Source: UBA4781 sp963556045 (GTDB lineage: Bacteria > Chloroflexota > Anaerolineae > Anaerolineales > Anaerolineaceae). Taken from it: DNA of 64,000 bases. The translations under genes were made by a program, and so were the position numbers. Within the stretch, counting starts at the first letter, position 1, and every line of letters begins with the position of its first letter. Positions 44,488-52,507 of the stretch are shown in pieces. Under the pieces are notes generated by a model, which was not told the DNA's origin, did no database searches, and saw nothing but the letters and a program-made list of their open reading frames with translations. The stretch lies in NCBI GenBank assembly GCA_963556045.3, contig CAUVYA020000002.1, forward strand, positions 1,488,001-1,552,000, given 5' to 3'.

Positions 44488-45533
44488 GTCGATTATCGCT
44501 TTCAATTCAAAACGCATATGGAAAAATGTTGCGGTTATATCCCCACCGATTCCGCGAAGAATTCGGTGATGAGATGATGGATGTTTTTAAACAGGTCATT
44601 CATGATGTTGAAAATCGTAATTCCTGGACGATCATCCGACTTTTTCTTCATGAGATATTCGATCTGCCGAAAGTGATCATAAGAGATATTTTCTTCGCAA
44701 AGAATAGACACAAAGGGAAGATCAGAACACAGAACAAACCCACAATACTGTTAATAAATGGAGGTTTTATGGACGGCAAAGAAAACAAATGGATATTGAG
44801 CAGGAAAAAGGATAGAATCCTTGCAGTTCTCCCACCCATGCTGTTTGGGTTAGGAATCTCACTCACCTGGGGCATCGTAGCAGGTCCGTGGTATCAGGCT
44901 GGCGAAGCAACACGCACAACAGCCATACTTGTTGGATTAATCCCGGTTGTGCTAATTGCGGGAGTCGGTATGTGGGGTTTGCTTAAGAAGATACCCGTTT
45001 GGACCCCTGCCTGGTATGGTGTTGATATCTGTGGTTCTCTGCTGGCAATGCAGGTTCTGGCAGATAATGATCCAACACTCTTTAATAATCCCCTTATCCT
45101 AGCAGGTTCCATCCTGGGGATTCTGGCGCTTCTTATCATCGCGATCATCATTGCACTGCGCGGCTGGGAACAGGCAGGACTTTTAGGGATCGGTCTGTCA
45201 TCAACCATTTGCCTTTTTCATGGTCACACTCTATCCGCCGGACCGATCAACAGGGTAGATATAGGCATGCTGACGGTTCTGGCCGGGTGCTGTTTTTTAG
45301 CATTAAGCTACTTATTCATCAAGGCAGAAAAAACTTGGCAGCGGGTGGCGATCCTTGCAATCACAGCAGGACTTAACATCACAGCCGTTGCGTTTACAGC
45401 CCGTATGTATTCAATAGAGTTAAATGGACAGAGTTTTTTCACTCCACTGGCCATTCTTATTACGGTCGCCCTCGCCAGTGGTTTCCTGGTGCAAGGAGCA
45501 AAAAAATCATTCCAAAAACTTTTCGCAAAATAA
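44484..45533 (+). CDS. PadR-associated integral membrane protein
   Basis: 349 residues. The cytoplasmic N-terminus has the motif LRLYPHRFREEFGDEMMDVF, which recurs in proteins encoded next to short PadR regulators, some of them permease subunits. After a basic stretch, about seven to eight membrane helices follow from residue 112. No transporter signature or enzyme motif is seen. Co-transcribed with the PadR gene (ATGA overlap) and ended by a strong terminator. A stress or efflux role is inferred only from this pairing. Confidence 0.83.
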   Translation: MSRLSLSIQNAYGKMLRLYPHRFREEFGDEMMDVFKQVIHDVENRNSWTIIRLFLHEIFDLPKVIIRDIFFAKNRHKGKIRTQNKPTILLINGGFMDGKENKWILSRKKDRILAVLPPMLFGLGISLTWGIVAGPWYQAGEATRTTAILVGLIPVVLIAGVGMWGLLKKIPVWTPAWYGVDICGSLLAMQVLADNDPTLFNNPLILAGSILGILALLIIAIIIALRGWEQAGLLGIGLSSTICLFHGHTLSAGPINRVDIGMLTVLAGCCFLALSYLFIKAEKTWQRVAILAITAGLNITAVAFTARMYSIELNGQSFFTPLAILITVALASGFLVQGAKKSFQKLFAK

Positions 45534-45538
45534 TAGAA

Positions 45539-45565
45539 AAAATGCCCGGAAAATCCGGGCATTTT
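45539..45565 (+). terminator. bidirectional terminator
   Basis: AAAATGCCCGGA and TCCGGGCATTTT form a 12-bp stem with an AAA loop, 5 bp after the membrane-protein stop. T-rich flanks on both sides let it end both that gene and the convergent lipoprotein gene at 45572. Confidence 0.9.
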
Positions 45566-45571
45566 CATTTT

Positions 45572-46081
45572 TCAGGGTATTAGAGTTTCCATCTTTTCCC
45601 AGATTCCCACAGGGATCAGACTCTCAATTTCATTTTGGACCCGTGTAAAAAGCTCACGATCTTCCTGCGAGAGATTGGACTGGCTGGGTATTTCATAGGT
45701 AGTACCACTAACCTGAATTTTTACGCGGGTCTCATTGGCACCCATTAAAGCATACCCGGGGTGCGACCAATCATGTTCAAGAATCTCGTTTTTTATCAAC
45801 CACTGATAAAAGGAGTTCCACTGTGCTTCAGGAACGGCAAATTCAAATGAAGTGCGTTGCGCTCCAAATTCTGCATATCCCACCTGTATGGTTACGATCG
45901 CCGATCGATCAGGATTGATCTCGAGTTCTATTTCGTAATGCTCTTCGGGCGGCAGTGCTCCAATATTCCAGTAATAATATAAAGAAAAATCAGCTGCTTT
46001 CGATCGTGGCACAGGGCTGCATGCCATCCCGATGATGAGGACCAGAAAGACCAACAGATTTTTCCATGTTTTTCGCATCAT
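45572..46081 (-). CDS. small lipoprotein of unknown function
   Basis: 169 residues. The signal peptide MMRKTWKNLLVFLVLIIGMAC ends in a lipobox at Cys21. The mature domain has alternating strands (HYEIELEINPDRSAIVTIQV, RVKIQVSGTTYEIP) that suggest a beta-rich fold, and a helical end (EDRELFTRVQNEIESLI). I do not recognise the family. Single gene, divergent from the HEAT-like gene with 52 bp between starts. Confidence 0.75.
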   Translation of the reverse strand: MMRKTWKNLLVFLVLIIGMACSPVPRSKAADFSLYYYWNIGALPPEEHYEIELEINPDRSAIVTIQVGYAEFGAQRTSFEFAVPEAQWNSFYQWLIKNEILEHDWSHPGYALMGANETRVKIQVSGTTYEIPSQSNLSQEDRELFTRVQNEIESLIPVGIWEKMETLIP

Positions 46082-46133
46082 CTTCCTCCAATTGTTCTAT
46101 AATCATAACGAAAATTGATTAAAAATAGTTCCT

Positions 46134-46652
46134 ATGAATACAATTCTTAAAATGCTCGCGGGGGGAGACCTGCGGTCAATTGGTAAAGCCGATGATATTG
46201 TTCTACTCATTCTTGAAAAATCAGAACTCTTTGAGGATTTGTTTCAGGGGCTGTACTCTGCCGACCCGATTATAAGAATGAGAGCCGCAGATGCCATCGA
46301 AAAGATCACACAAACAAGAGCAGATCTTTTAGATTCCTATAAAGATGAACTGCTTGCACTGGCTGACACAACAAAACAAAAAGAAATGCGCTGGCATTTC
46401 GCTCAGATCATGCCACGATTAAACCTCACGGAATTTGAAAGAGAACGCGTTTTTTCCATCATAGAAGGTTATCTGACCAGCCAGAGCGCCATTGTACAAG
46501 CCTGCAGCTTGGAATGCCTGTATGACATAGGGAAAAAAGATATGGTGCTAAGGAGTAAAGCTATCGAGCATCTTCAGCATGGGTTAACAAGCAGCTATAA
46601 AGCAGTTCAAGCGCGCAGTCAGAAGGTCCTTTCAAAGAACAGTATTGATTAA
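46134..46652 (+). CDS. HEAT-repeat-like helical protein
   Basis: 172 residues, nearly all helical. Repeating units of about 35 residues (ADPIIRMRAADAIEKITQ, then SAIVQACSLECLYDIGKK, then SSYKAVQARSQKVL) are typical of HEAT or PBS-lyase-like repeats, which serve as protein-binding scaffolds. No catalytic site is seen and there is no signal peptide, so it should be cytoplasmic. Single gene. Confidence 0.75.
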   Translation: MNTILKMLAGGDLRSIGKADDIVLLILEKSELFEDLFQGLYSADPIIRMRAADAIEKITQTRADLLDSYKDELLALADTTKQKEMRWHFAQIMPRLNLTEFERERVFSIIEGYLTSQSAIVQACSLECLYDIGKKDMVLRSKAIEHLQHGLTSSYKAVQARSQKVLSKNSID

Positions 46653-46810
46653 CCGATAACCGTTCATTCACACCATCCTGCCATTTTCCCCTATAATAGG
46701 AAACGGATGTCCGGAAATTTTCCATTATCCACACATGTGAATTCAAATAATCAGCTTTCTTTGCTGATTCTTAAAGACCCAGTATCATAAACTTCACGAA
46801 GGAGTCAACC

Positions 46811-47941
46811 ATGCAACCAGACCATTTATCCATTGGCTTTCCTATTATGATGGAAGAAGAAGGAGAGAAACGCGCTTTCTTGCCTGATTTTATAAATAAT
46901 CTCGTTCTACTGGGTTTCGATGTTTTCCTTCAACACAATTACGGTAATACGCTTGGGTATGCTGTGGATGATTATAAACATGACCATCAAAATATTCATT
47001 TTTGTGAACGAGCAGAAGTCTTTCAAAAAGATATTGTTCTTATCTTGCGCTGCCCTTCAGAATTAGATCTTGATCAGGTAGGAGAAAAAAGCTGCCTTAT
47101 CAGTATGTTCCACTTCCCAACCCGTTCAAAACGAGTACAGCAGCTGCAAGATCGCAACATCCAGGCGATTTCACTGGATAGCATCACCAACGATTTCGGC
47201 ATCCGACTTGTGGAAAACATGAAAGCGGTAGCATGGAATGGGATAGAGGCTGCCTTCAATGAAATGGAAGAGAAGTGGCCTCACTTGATCCGTGGAAAGC
47301 AGCAGCCCTGGAACGCAGTGGTCATGGGGACCGGGATGGTTGGCAAACATGCCGTTGATGCTGTTACGAAATTCGGCAAACGCAGCCGCAATCAGAAACA
47401 TATGGAACTGAACGGAGAAGGTATAACAGCACGAGCTATTGGAAGAAATATCACACAGCATCCCGACATTCTCAAGAAAGTTCTGAATAAGGCGGATATT
47501 CTCATTGACGCAACACAGCGCCGCGATCCATCCTCTCCGATCCTGCCTAATGCCAGTATCGCCAGTTTACCTGCTCATGCCATCATTGTTGACCTATCGG
47601 TCGATCCATACCTGGTTGAAGATAATCCACCGGTAGTGAAGGGAATCGAAGGCATTCCGCAGGGAGATCTGGACCAGTACATTTTCCACCCAAACGATCC
47701 AGAGTGGGAAATTTCGATCCCGGCAAGCATCCCAACACAGGAAAGACGGAAAACAATCTCTTGTTATTCATGGCCCGGAATTCACCCCCAGGACTGCATG
47801 CGGCATTATGCACAGCAATTAATGCCATTAATGCGAACGCTGACGAAAAAAAAGTATACGGACGTTTCTGCGAATGGTCATTTTTTTGAGAGGGCGCTGT
47901 ACCGTGCAAAACTCGACACATTCGTGAATTCAAGGAAATAA
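46811..47941 (+). CDS. alanine dehydrogenase / transhydrogenase-like NAD-binding protein
   Basis: 376 residues. The N-terminal part (IGFPIMMEEEGEKRAFLPDF, LVLLGFDVFLQHNYG) matches the AlaDH/PNT N-terminal fold with its kinks around EKR. The Rossmann part has VVMGTGMVGKHAVDAV (GxGxxG at 173-178), and KADILIDATQRRDPSSPIL and AIIVDLSVD follow as in alanine dehydrogenases. The identity looks low and the usual substrate His/Lys pair of alanine dehydrogenase is not clearly placed, so the reaction is uncertain. It could instead be a related opine or saccharopine-type dehydrogenase. GAAGGAG precedes the ATG. Confidence 0.75.
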   Translation: MQPDHLSIGFPIMMEEEGEKRAFLPDFINNLVLLGFDVFLQHNYGNTLGYAVDDYKHDHQNIHFCERAEVFQKDIVLILRCPSELDLDQVGEKSCLISMFHFPTRSKRVQQLQDRNIQAISLDSITNDFGIRLVENMKAVAWNGIEAAFNEMEEKWPHLIRGKQQPWNAVVMGTGMVGKHAVDAVTKFGKRSRNQKHMELNGEGITARAIGRNITQHPDILKKVLNKADILIDATQRRDPSSPILPNASIASLPAHAIIVDLSVDPYLVEDNPPVVKGIEGIPQGDLDQYIFHPNDPEWEISIPASIPTQERRKTISCYSWPGIHPQDCMRHYAQQLMPLMRTLTKKKYTDVSANGHFFERALYRAKLDTFVNSRK

Positions 47942-47994
47942 ACCTTACCAGCAAACCGTTGAAATTGTACTTACAGAAAGAACTTGTTTAAAAA

Positions 47995-48026
47995 AAGAGG
48001 ATGCAGGTTTCACATTGCATCCTCTT
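47995..48026 (-). terminator. bidirectional terminator
   Basis: AAGAGGATGCA and TGCATCCTCTT form an 11-bp stem with a 10-nt loop. On the minus strand it is followed by TTTTTTTAAAC, making it a strong terminator for the NBR1-like lipoprotein gene. On the plus strand CTTATCTT gives a weaker one for the dehydrogenase-like gene. Confidence 0.88.
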
Positions 48027-48043
48027 CTTATCTTCAGTAACGC

Positions 48044-48721
48044 TTATGGTGCTGTGGTGGCAGTTGGTAACGCAATAGCATTGACGTAGTAATAGAAACC
48101 ACAGAAATTCTCACCATTATCATTAACCAGATACCACTGTGTTCGATACTGTCCTATTGCGATAGGAACATGTACATCCACCATAACCTGCACTGTATCG
48201 TAAGGTGCCACATCTTTTTGTAAATAGAACATGTGAGTTGGGCTGAGGTCTGAGTAACTGGTCCAGTGATAGTAATAGGTGCCTGCTTTCCATGTGGCAA
48301 CACCCGTATTCTTAAGGGTCCAGTATACATCCACATCAGCACCCACATACTGATTCCCGTCCAGAGGGGTCTGAGCAACCACTTCACAAGCATACACATC
48401 AGGTGTCCATGTGGGTACCGGTGACCCGCTATATGTGGTTCCACCACTTCCACCAGAAGTTTTCGTGGTAGCCGTTGGCATAACAACCGTTGCTTGAGTT
48501 TCTTTCGTTGGCAATGGTGTGATGGTGGGATTCTCCTTTGCCTGTTCCTCAGATACGTTCTCTGCATCTGCAGTCATCTGGCTAACAGCAGTGAGCACAG
48601 CCTGGGTTTTTACGGCTCCCAGGTCAGGCGTAGCCTCCTGTGATTCTGCTTTTTGTGTGCAGGCAGAGAATATGACCCCAAGCAGCAATAGCAGGCTCAC
48701 CATCATCATCGTTTTTTTCAT
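48044..48721 (-). CDS. lipoprotein with NBR1-type Ig-like domain
   Basis: 225 residues. The signal peptide ends in lipobox IFSAC (Cys21). A long Thr/Ala/Pro/Ser linker (25-105) spaces the domain from the membrane. Residues about 113-218 have the NBR1 FW-type Ig-like pattern: VDVYWTLKNTGVATWKAGTYYY, then PYDTVQVMVDVHVPIAIGQY, then QWYLVNDNGENFC. Such domains occur in many secreted proteins of Chloroflexota and probably bind other surface molecules. Single gene with a strong terminator. Confidence 0.87.
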   Translation of the reverse strand: MKKTMMMVSLLLLLGVIFSACTQKAESQEATPDLGAVKTQAVLTAVSQMTADAENVSEEQAKENPTITPLPTKETQATVVMPTATTKTSGGSGGTTYSGSPVPTWTPDVYACEVVAQTPLDGNQYVGADVDVYWTLKNTGVATWKAGTYYYHWTSYSDLSPTHMFYLQKDVAPYDTVQVMVDVHVPIAIGQYRTQWYLVNDNGENFCGFYYYVNAIALPTATTAP

Positions 48722-48876
48722 TATGTACCTCCAATCCTCTACAGGCTGTATTGCAAACCCGAGAGGTATGTGAAATTGTCAACTGATTTCTCAAAAATGT
48801 CAAGTCTGGCAGTACTGTAGACCAGCCAATCTTCACGCTGTTTTCACAATTTGCAGATGTTTTAAGGGGAAAAATA

Positions 48877-49440
48877 TCATCCGGTTAAATGGGTAATAAC
48901 AAGCCGAGTTCCGATAGCTAACAGGATCAATCCTCCCAGAACTTCTATGCGCTTGCCGAATTTCACACTGAGTTTTTTCCCAAACCGCAGTCCGGTGATG
49001 GTAAAGATAACAGAAACAATTCCAATGATCATACTTGATAAGAAAACATTAGAGCTGATGAAAGAGAGGCTAAGACCTACTCCCAGCGCATCAATGCTGG
49101 TTGCTATGGAAAGCATCACCAGAGTTCCACCACGAGTTGGGTCCCCGATAATATCTTCGGAATCATTAGAAAAAGATTCCCGAATCATGCGAATTCCGAT
49201 CCATGCCAGAAGTGCAAAGGCGATCCAGTGATCAAATGATTCCACATAGGGCAGAATCGTATTCCCAATGATCCATCCCAGCAATGCCATTCCACCCTGA
49301 AAAAGCCCAAAATGAAAAGCCAGCCGAAATACGCCCTTCTTGTCACATGGAACGGGAGAACATCCGATGCCCAGTGAGACTGCAAAGCAATCCATTGCCA
49401 GGCTTATTGCGACAACAGTGATAACGATTAATTCTTCCAT
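48877..49440 (-). CDS. mntP: manganese efflux pump MntP
   Basis: About 187 residues from the ATG at 49440 (TAGGAGAATC directly upstream); the frame runs 10 codons further without a better site. Six membrane helices, with the paired family motifs AMDCFAVSLGIG in helix 1 and SIDALGVGLSLSF in helix 4, whose Asp residues line the Mn2+ path. It exports excess manganese. I looked for a yybP-ykoY riboswitch upstream and do not see one. Single gene. Confidence 0.93.
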   Translation of the reverse strand: MEELIVITVVAISLAMDCFAVSLGIGCSPVPCDKKGVFRLAFHFGLFQGGMALLGWIIGNTILPYVESFDHWIAFALLAWIGIRMIRESFSNDSEDIIGDPTRGGTLVMLSIATSIDALGVGLSLSFISSNVFLSSMIIGIVSVIFTITGLRFGKKLSVKFGKRIEVLGGLILLAIGTRLVITHLTG

Positions 49441-49502
49441 GATTCTCCTAGCGAAGTACCATTTTACCAAATCTTCGGGAACATACCCATCTTAATAACC
49501 AA

Positions 49503-49536
49503 AAGCAGCTGGAGGGTGATCCTTCCCCAGCTGCTT
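49503..49536 (-). terminator. terminator after the orphan solute-binding protein
   Basis: AAGCAGCTGG and CCAGCTGCTT form a 10-bp stem. On the minus strand TTTTGGTTATT follows. It lies about 80 bp beyond the stop of the gene at 49613. Confidence 0.75.
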
Positions 49537-49612
49537 GTAGGCTTGTCCGCGCCAGTCTGACCGATATTCAGCGGCGCGGACAGATGTTTCCAATATTTCT
49601 ATTGGGATATAT

Positions 49613-51691
49613 TTAATCTTTCCACATCGGGTAATACCATTTGTTAGAGTATGCGGCGTTAGCATACCAGCCATGAGTATAGCGCTGCTGGTAGCTGCGA
49701 TTCTTCAAATGGTACAGTAAAATAGCGGGAGAAAGATCGTGATATTTTTGATTGAAAACTTCTTTGTAGTACGCATCACGTTCTTCCGGATCGCTGATCT
49801 GTACACCGGCTACTGCAATTTCGTTGAATTCCTGGCGGATCTCATCCGGGAAGGACTGTTTGAATGTGTAGTAACCAACGGTGAATGTGTTCACCCAGTT
49901 ATGGGAATCATAGTAATCGCTGATCCAGCCAATGATGAACATGGGGATCTGCTTGGCATTGATGGCACGCAGGAATGCAGGCCATGGCAAACCAACCGTT
50001 TCCACTACGAATTGTGTACCGGCTTCCTGTAAACCAGCCTGGATGATCTCAGCAATGGTCTGTCGCTGGGTATTGCCCACGTTATAGACTGCCGAGAAAC
50101 GGAAACCAAGATCAAAGAGCTGTGTTCCATCTTCCGAAACCCAGGTAGAAGCTTTTAATTCTTCACGGCATTTTTCAATATCATAGGTGTACTGTGGTGC
50201 ATTCTCGTCATAGCCAGCCATGCCGGGCAGCATGAGTGTTGGAGCCCGTACGCCATCACCTTGAAGAACATCATTCATGTAAGTCTCATAGTCAAAGCAG
50301 TATGCGAAAGCTCGTCGAACATGCTCATCAGCGAAAAAGTCCGCGGGAATACCGTCGCCATCCAACTGACCACTACCGATGAAGGAGTTTCCGCTTTCAT
50401 TAACACGGAAAGAAAAACCGATGTCGGTGCGGTTATTGACTGCCAGAATGTCTGAAATCTTAATAAAGGGTTTTTCCGGATCAACCTCGACCGTAGGAGC
50501 ACCAGCCATGTAATCTGCATAAGTGATCTCTTCTCCAACAAAGCCATCGAGAATCGGCCAATCTTCTGTTGAACCGGGCAGTGCATTATCTGCATCGCCA
50601 GCCTGTGCCATTGCCAAACGGGTTGCAAATTCGGAAACCTGCTTGATGACGATTGTCTTCAATTGCGGAGCACCAGTTGGCATTCCTTCCCACGCAGGTT
50701 CGTCGAGCCAGAAGTTTTCATTGGCAACCATTACCAGTTCTTCACCGGGGGTCCAGTGATCAAACATGTAAGGACCGGTTCCCATTGCGGTACTCCCAAT
50801 CGGGTACTGGTTCAATTCTTCTGCAGTCCAGGCATAATTCTCAGGCCAGGTTGCGCAATCGCCATCCCAGCCACCATTCGCTCCTACCCATTCTTCACTC
50901 TGTACGGAACCCCAGTAGCCCAGGAAAGTTGCCAGGAAAGGTGCCCAGGGTTGTGCGAGTGTATATGTAACGGTGTTTGTTTCAGGATCAGCGGTAACAC
51001 GAGATTGAACGTATTCGCATACGGCAGTAATCGTTTCAGGGGAATATGCCGCGAGTGCTTCACGATCATCATATGGGACTTCTACCGCACCACTGCTGAC
51101 AAAGTCATATAATGCCTGGGGATCATCCAGTGCAACACCATTGTCGTAGGCAGCAACCAATTCAGTAATATCCAGCAAACCAGCACCAAGCAGTGGCTCT
51201 ACCCACATCCATTGAGGTGAATCCGTTCCACCTGCCAGGATGCCGCGTACCATGCTGAATGCAACATCTTCAACGGTCATATCGCTGCCATCATGGAATT
51301 GAACACCTTCACGAATCTTGAATGTGTACGTAAGACCGTCTTCAGAGATACCACCATTTTCAAGAGATGGAACCTCCGTTGCCAGCCAGGGAACAAATTC
51401 GGTTACAGAGTCCTCTTTGTACCACAGCAGACGATCGTACACATTTTCGATAATCTCTCCACCTGCTGATTCATAAGCATGAGTGATATCCAATGTGTCC
51501 GGTTCTCCAAACGTAGTCTCGATCCATACGCTTGGATCTTTAGATGTCCATTCCGTTTCTGGTGCTGCTGCAGCACCGGTTGAACCACTATCTACTTCCT
51601 GTGTTTCTGCAGTATCAGCAGGTCCACATGCAACAAGCAGTGTCGACAAGATCACAATTGAAGTAAATATGCCATACCATTTTGATTTCAT
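49613..51691 (-). CDS. orphan ABC-transporter substrate-binding lipoprotein, family 5 (peptide type)
   Basis: 692 residues from the ATG at 51691, supported by GGAGAGGAG upstream. The signal peptide ends in lipobox LLVAC (Cys22). The mature protein is a family-5 solute-binding protein (DppA/OppA type): GGEIIENVYDRLLWY, TYTFKIREGVQFHDGSDMT, GTGPYMFDHWTPGEELVMV and the C-terminal DLSPAILLYH. It is clearly a paralogue of the gene at 61701-63734 but has no permease or ATPase genes beside it, so it may share those of the downstream transporter. It lies 167 bp after the NarL-type regulator, which could control it. Confidence 0.92.
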   Translation of the reverse strand: MKSKWYGIFTSIVILSTLLVACGPADTAETQEVDSGSTGAAAAPETEWTSKDPSVWIETTFGEPDTLDITHAYESAGGEIIENVYDRLLWYKEDSVTEFVPWLATEVPSLENGGISEDGLTYTFKIREGVQFHDGSDMTVEDVAFSMVRGILAGGTDSPQWMWVEPLLGAGLLDITELVAAYDNGVALDDPQALYDFVSSGAVEVPYDDREALAAYSPETITAVCEYVQSRVTADPETNTVTYTLAQPWAPFLATFLGYWGSVQSEEWVGANGGWDGDCATWPENYAWTAEELNQYPIGSTAMGTGPYMFDHWTPGEELVMVANENFWLDEPAWEGMPTGAPQLKTIVIKQVSEFATRLAMAQAGDADNALPGSTEDWPILDGFVGEEITYADYMAGAPTVEVDPEKPFIKISDILAVNNRTDIGFSFRVNESGNSFIGSGQLDGDGIPADFFADEHVRRAFAYCFDYETYMNDVLQGDGVRAPTLMLPGMAGYDENAPQYTYDIEKCREELKASTWVSEDGTQLFDLGFRFSAVYNVGNTQRQTIAEIIQAGLQEAGTQFVVETVGLPWPAFLRAINAKQIPMFIIGWISDYYDSHNWVNTFTVGYYTFKQSFPDEIRQEFNEIAVAGVQISDPEERDAYYKEVFNQKYHDLSPAILLYHLKNRSYQQRYTHGWYANAAYSNKWYYPMWKD

Positions 51692-51790
51692 CAGTCTTCT
51701 CCTCTCCAATTTATGTTTTAAGGGCACTTCCAACACAATATTCAATAAGCCACCTCCTCATGGAATTTAGCCATATATAAATTTAACGGA

Positions 51791-51825
51791 AACTGCCCCC
51801 GCAGTCATTATCCGCTGGGGCAGTT
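51791..51825 (-). terminator. hairpin after the NarL-type regulator gene
   Basis: AACTGCCCC and GGGGCAGTT make a 9-bp stem around a 17-nt loop, 34 bp beyond the regulator stop. The following run on the minus strand is only TTTCC, so it is a moderate terminator. Confidence 0.5.
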
Positions 51826-51858
51826 CAAGCCTTATACACCTGTACAGTAAATTTTTCG

Positions 51859-52503
51859 CTATCTAACCAATCTTTTTCGTAAAGCAAGCGCGACTGCTTC
51901 TGACCGATTTGAAACTTGCAGTTTTGCCAGGATATTACTCACATGGGCACGTGCAGTAGAACGGCTGATCACCAATCTATCCGCGATTTCCGGATTGCTC
52001 ATCCCCTCGACTAATAATTTCAGAACTTCCATTTCGCGTTCGGTCAGGTCATCTCCAGTTCTGGGCTGCTGTATTCCAATTACAAAATCGCGGGTGACCT
52101 CTGGAGCCAGGGCAGGCTCGCCTTGATAAACAGAACGGACCGCATCTGCTAATTCTTTTCCGCTGACATTTTTCAGCAGATATCCTAAAGCACCTTCACG
52201 CATCACATCCTGAACCATTTCCGACTCTTTAAAACTGGTAAGTGCAATGATCTTCATGTCTGGAAAACGAGCCAGGATCTCTTTGGTTGCCTCAATTCCA
52301 TCTTTGACAGGCATCACCAGATCCATTAATACAACATCCGGTTGGGTTTTCTCACAAACTTCTATGGCTTCTTCTCCATTACTGGCTTCGCCTACTATAA
52401 CAATATCATGGGTGATATTTAAATAAGAGGACAATCCTCTCCGCACCACATCATGATCATCAACTAAAATTACTTTTATTTTATTTTCCATTCGCTTCAT
52501 CAT
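51859..52503 (-). CDS. NarL/FixJ-type response regulator
   Basis: About 214 residues from the ATG at 52503; neighbouring ATGs at 52500 and 52491 are alternatives. The receiver has VILVDDHDVVRRGL, the phospho-acceptor in LMDLVMP, T/S in IIALTSFKE and K in YLLKNV. The C-terminal LuxR-type helix-turn-helix reads LTEREMEVLKLLVEGMSNPEIA, then SRSTARAHVSNILAKL. It starts immediately after the stop of the propeller kinase, its obvious partner. Confidence 0.94.
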   Translation of the reverse strand: MMKRMENKIKVILVDDHDVVRRGLSSYLNITHDIVIVGEASNGEEAIEVCEKTQPDVVLMDLVMPVKDGIEATKEILARFPDMKIIALTSFKESEMVQDVMREGALGYLLKNVSGKELADAVRSVYQGEPALAPEVTRDFVIGIQQPRTGDDLTEREMEVLKLLVEGMSNPEIADRLVISRSTARAHVSNILAKLQVSNRSEAVALALRKRLVR

Positions 52504-52507
52504 CCTC

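Noticed and set aside
49441..49612. Manganese riboswitch (yybP-ykoY) before mntP
   Set aside because: The conserved loops are not present and the space is mostly taken by a terminator of the preceding gene.
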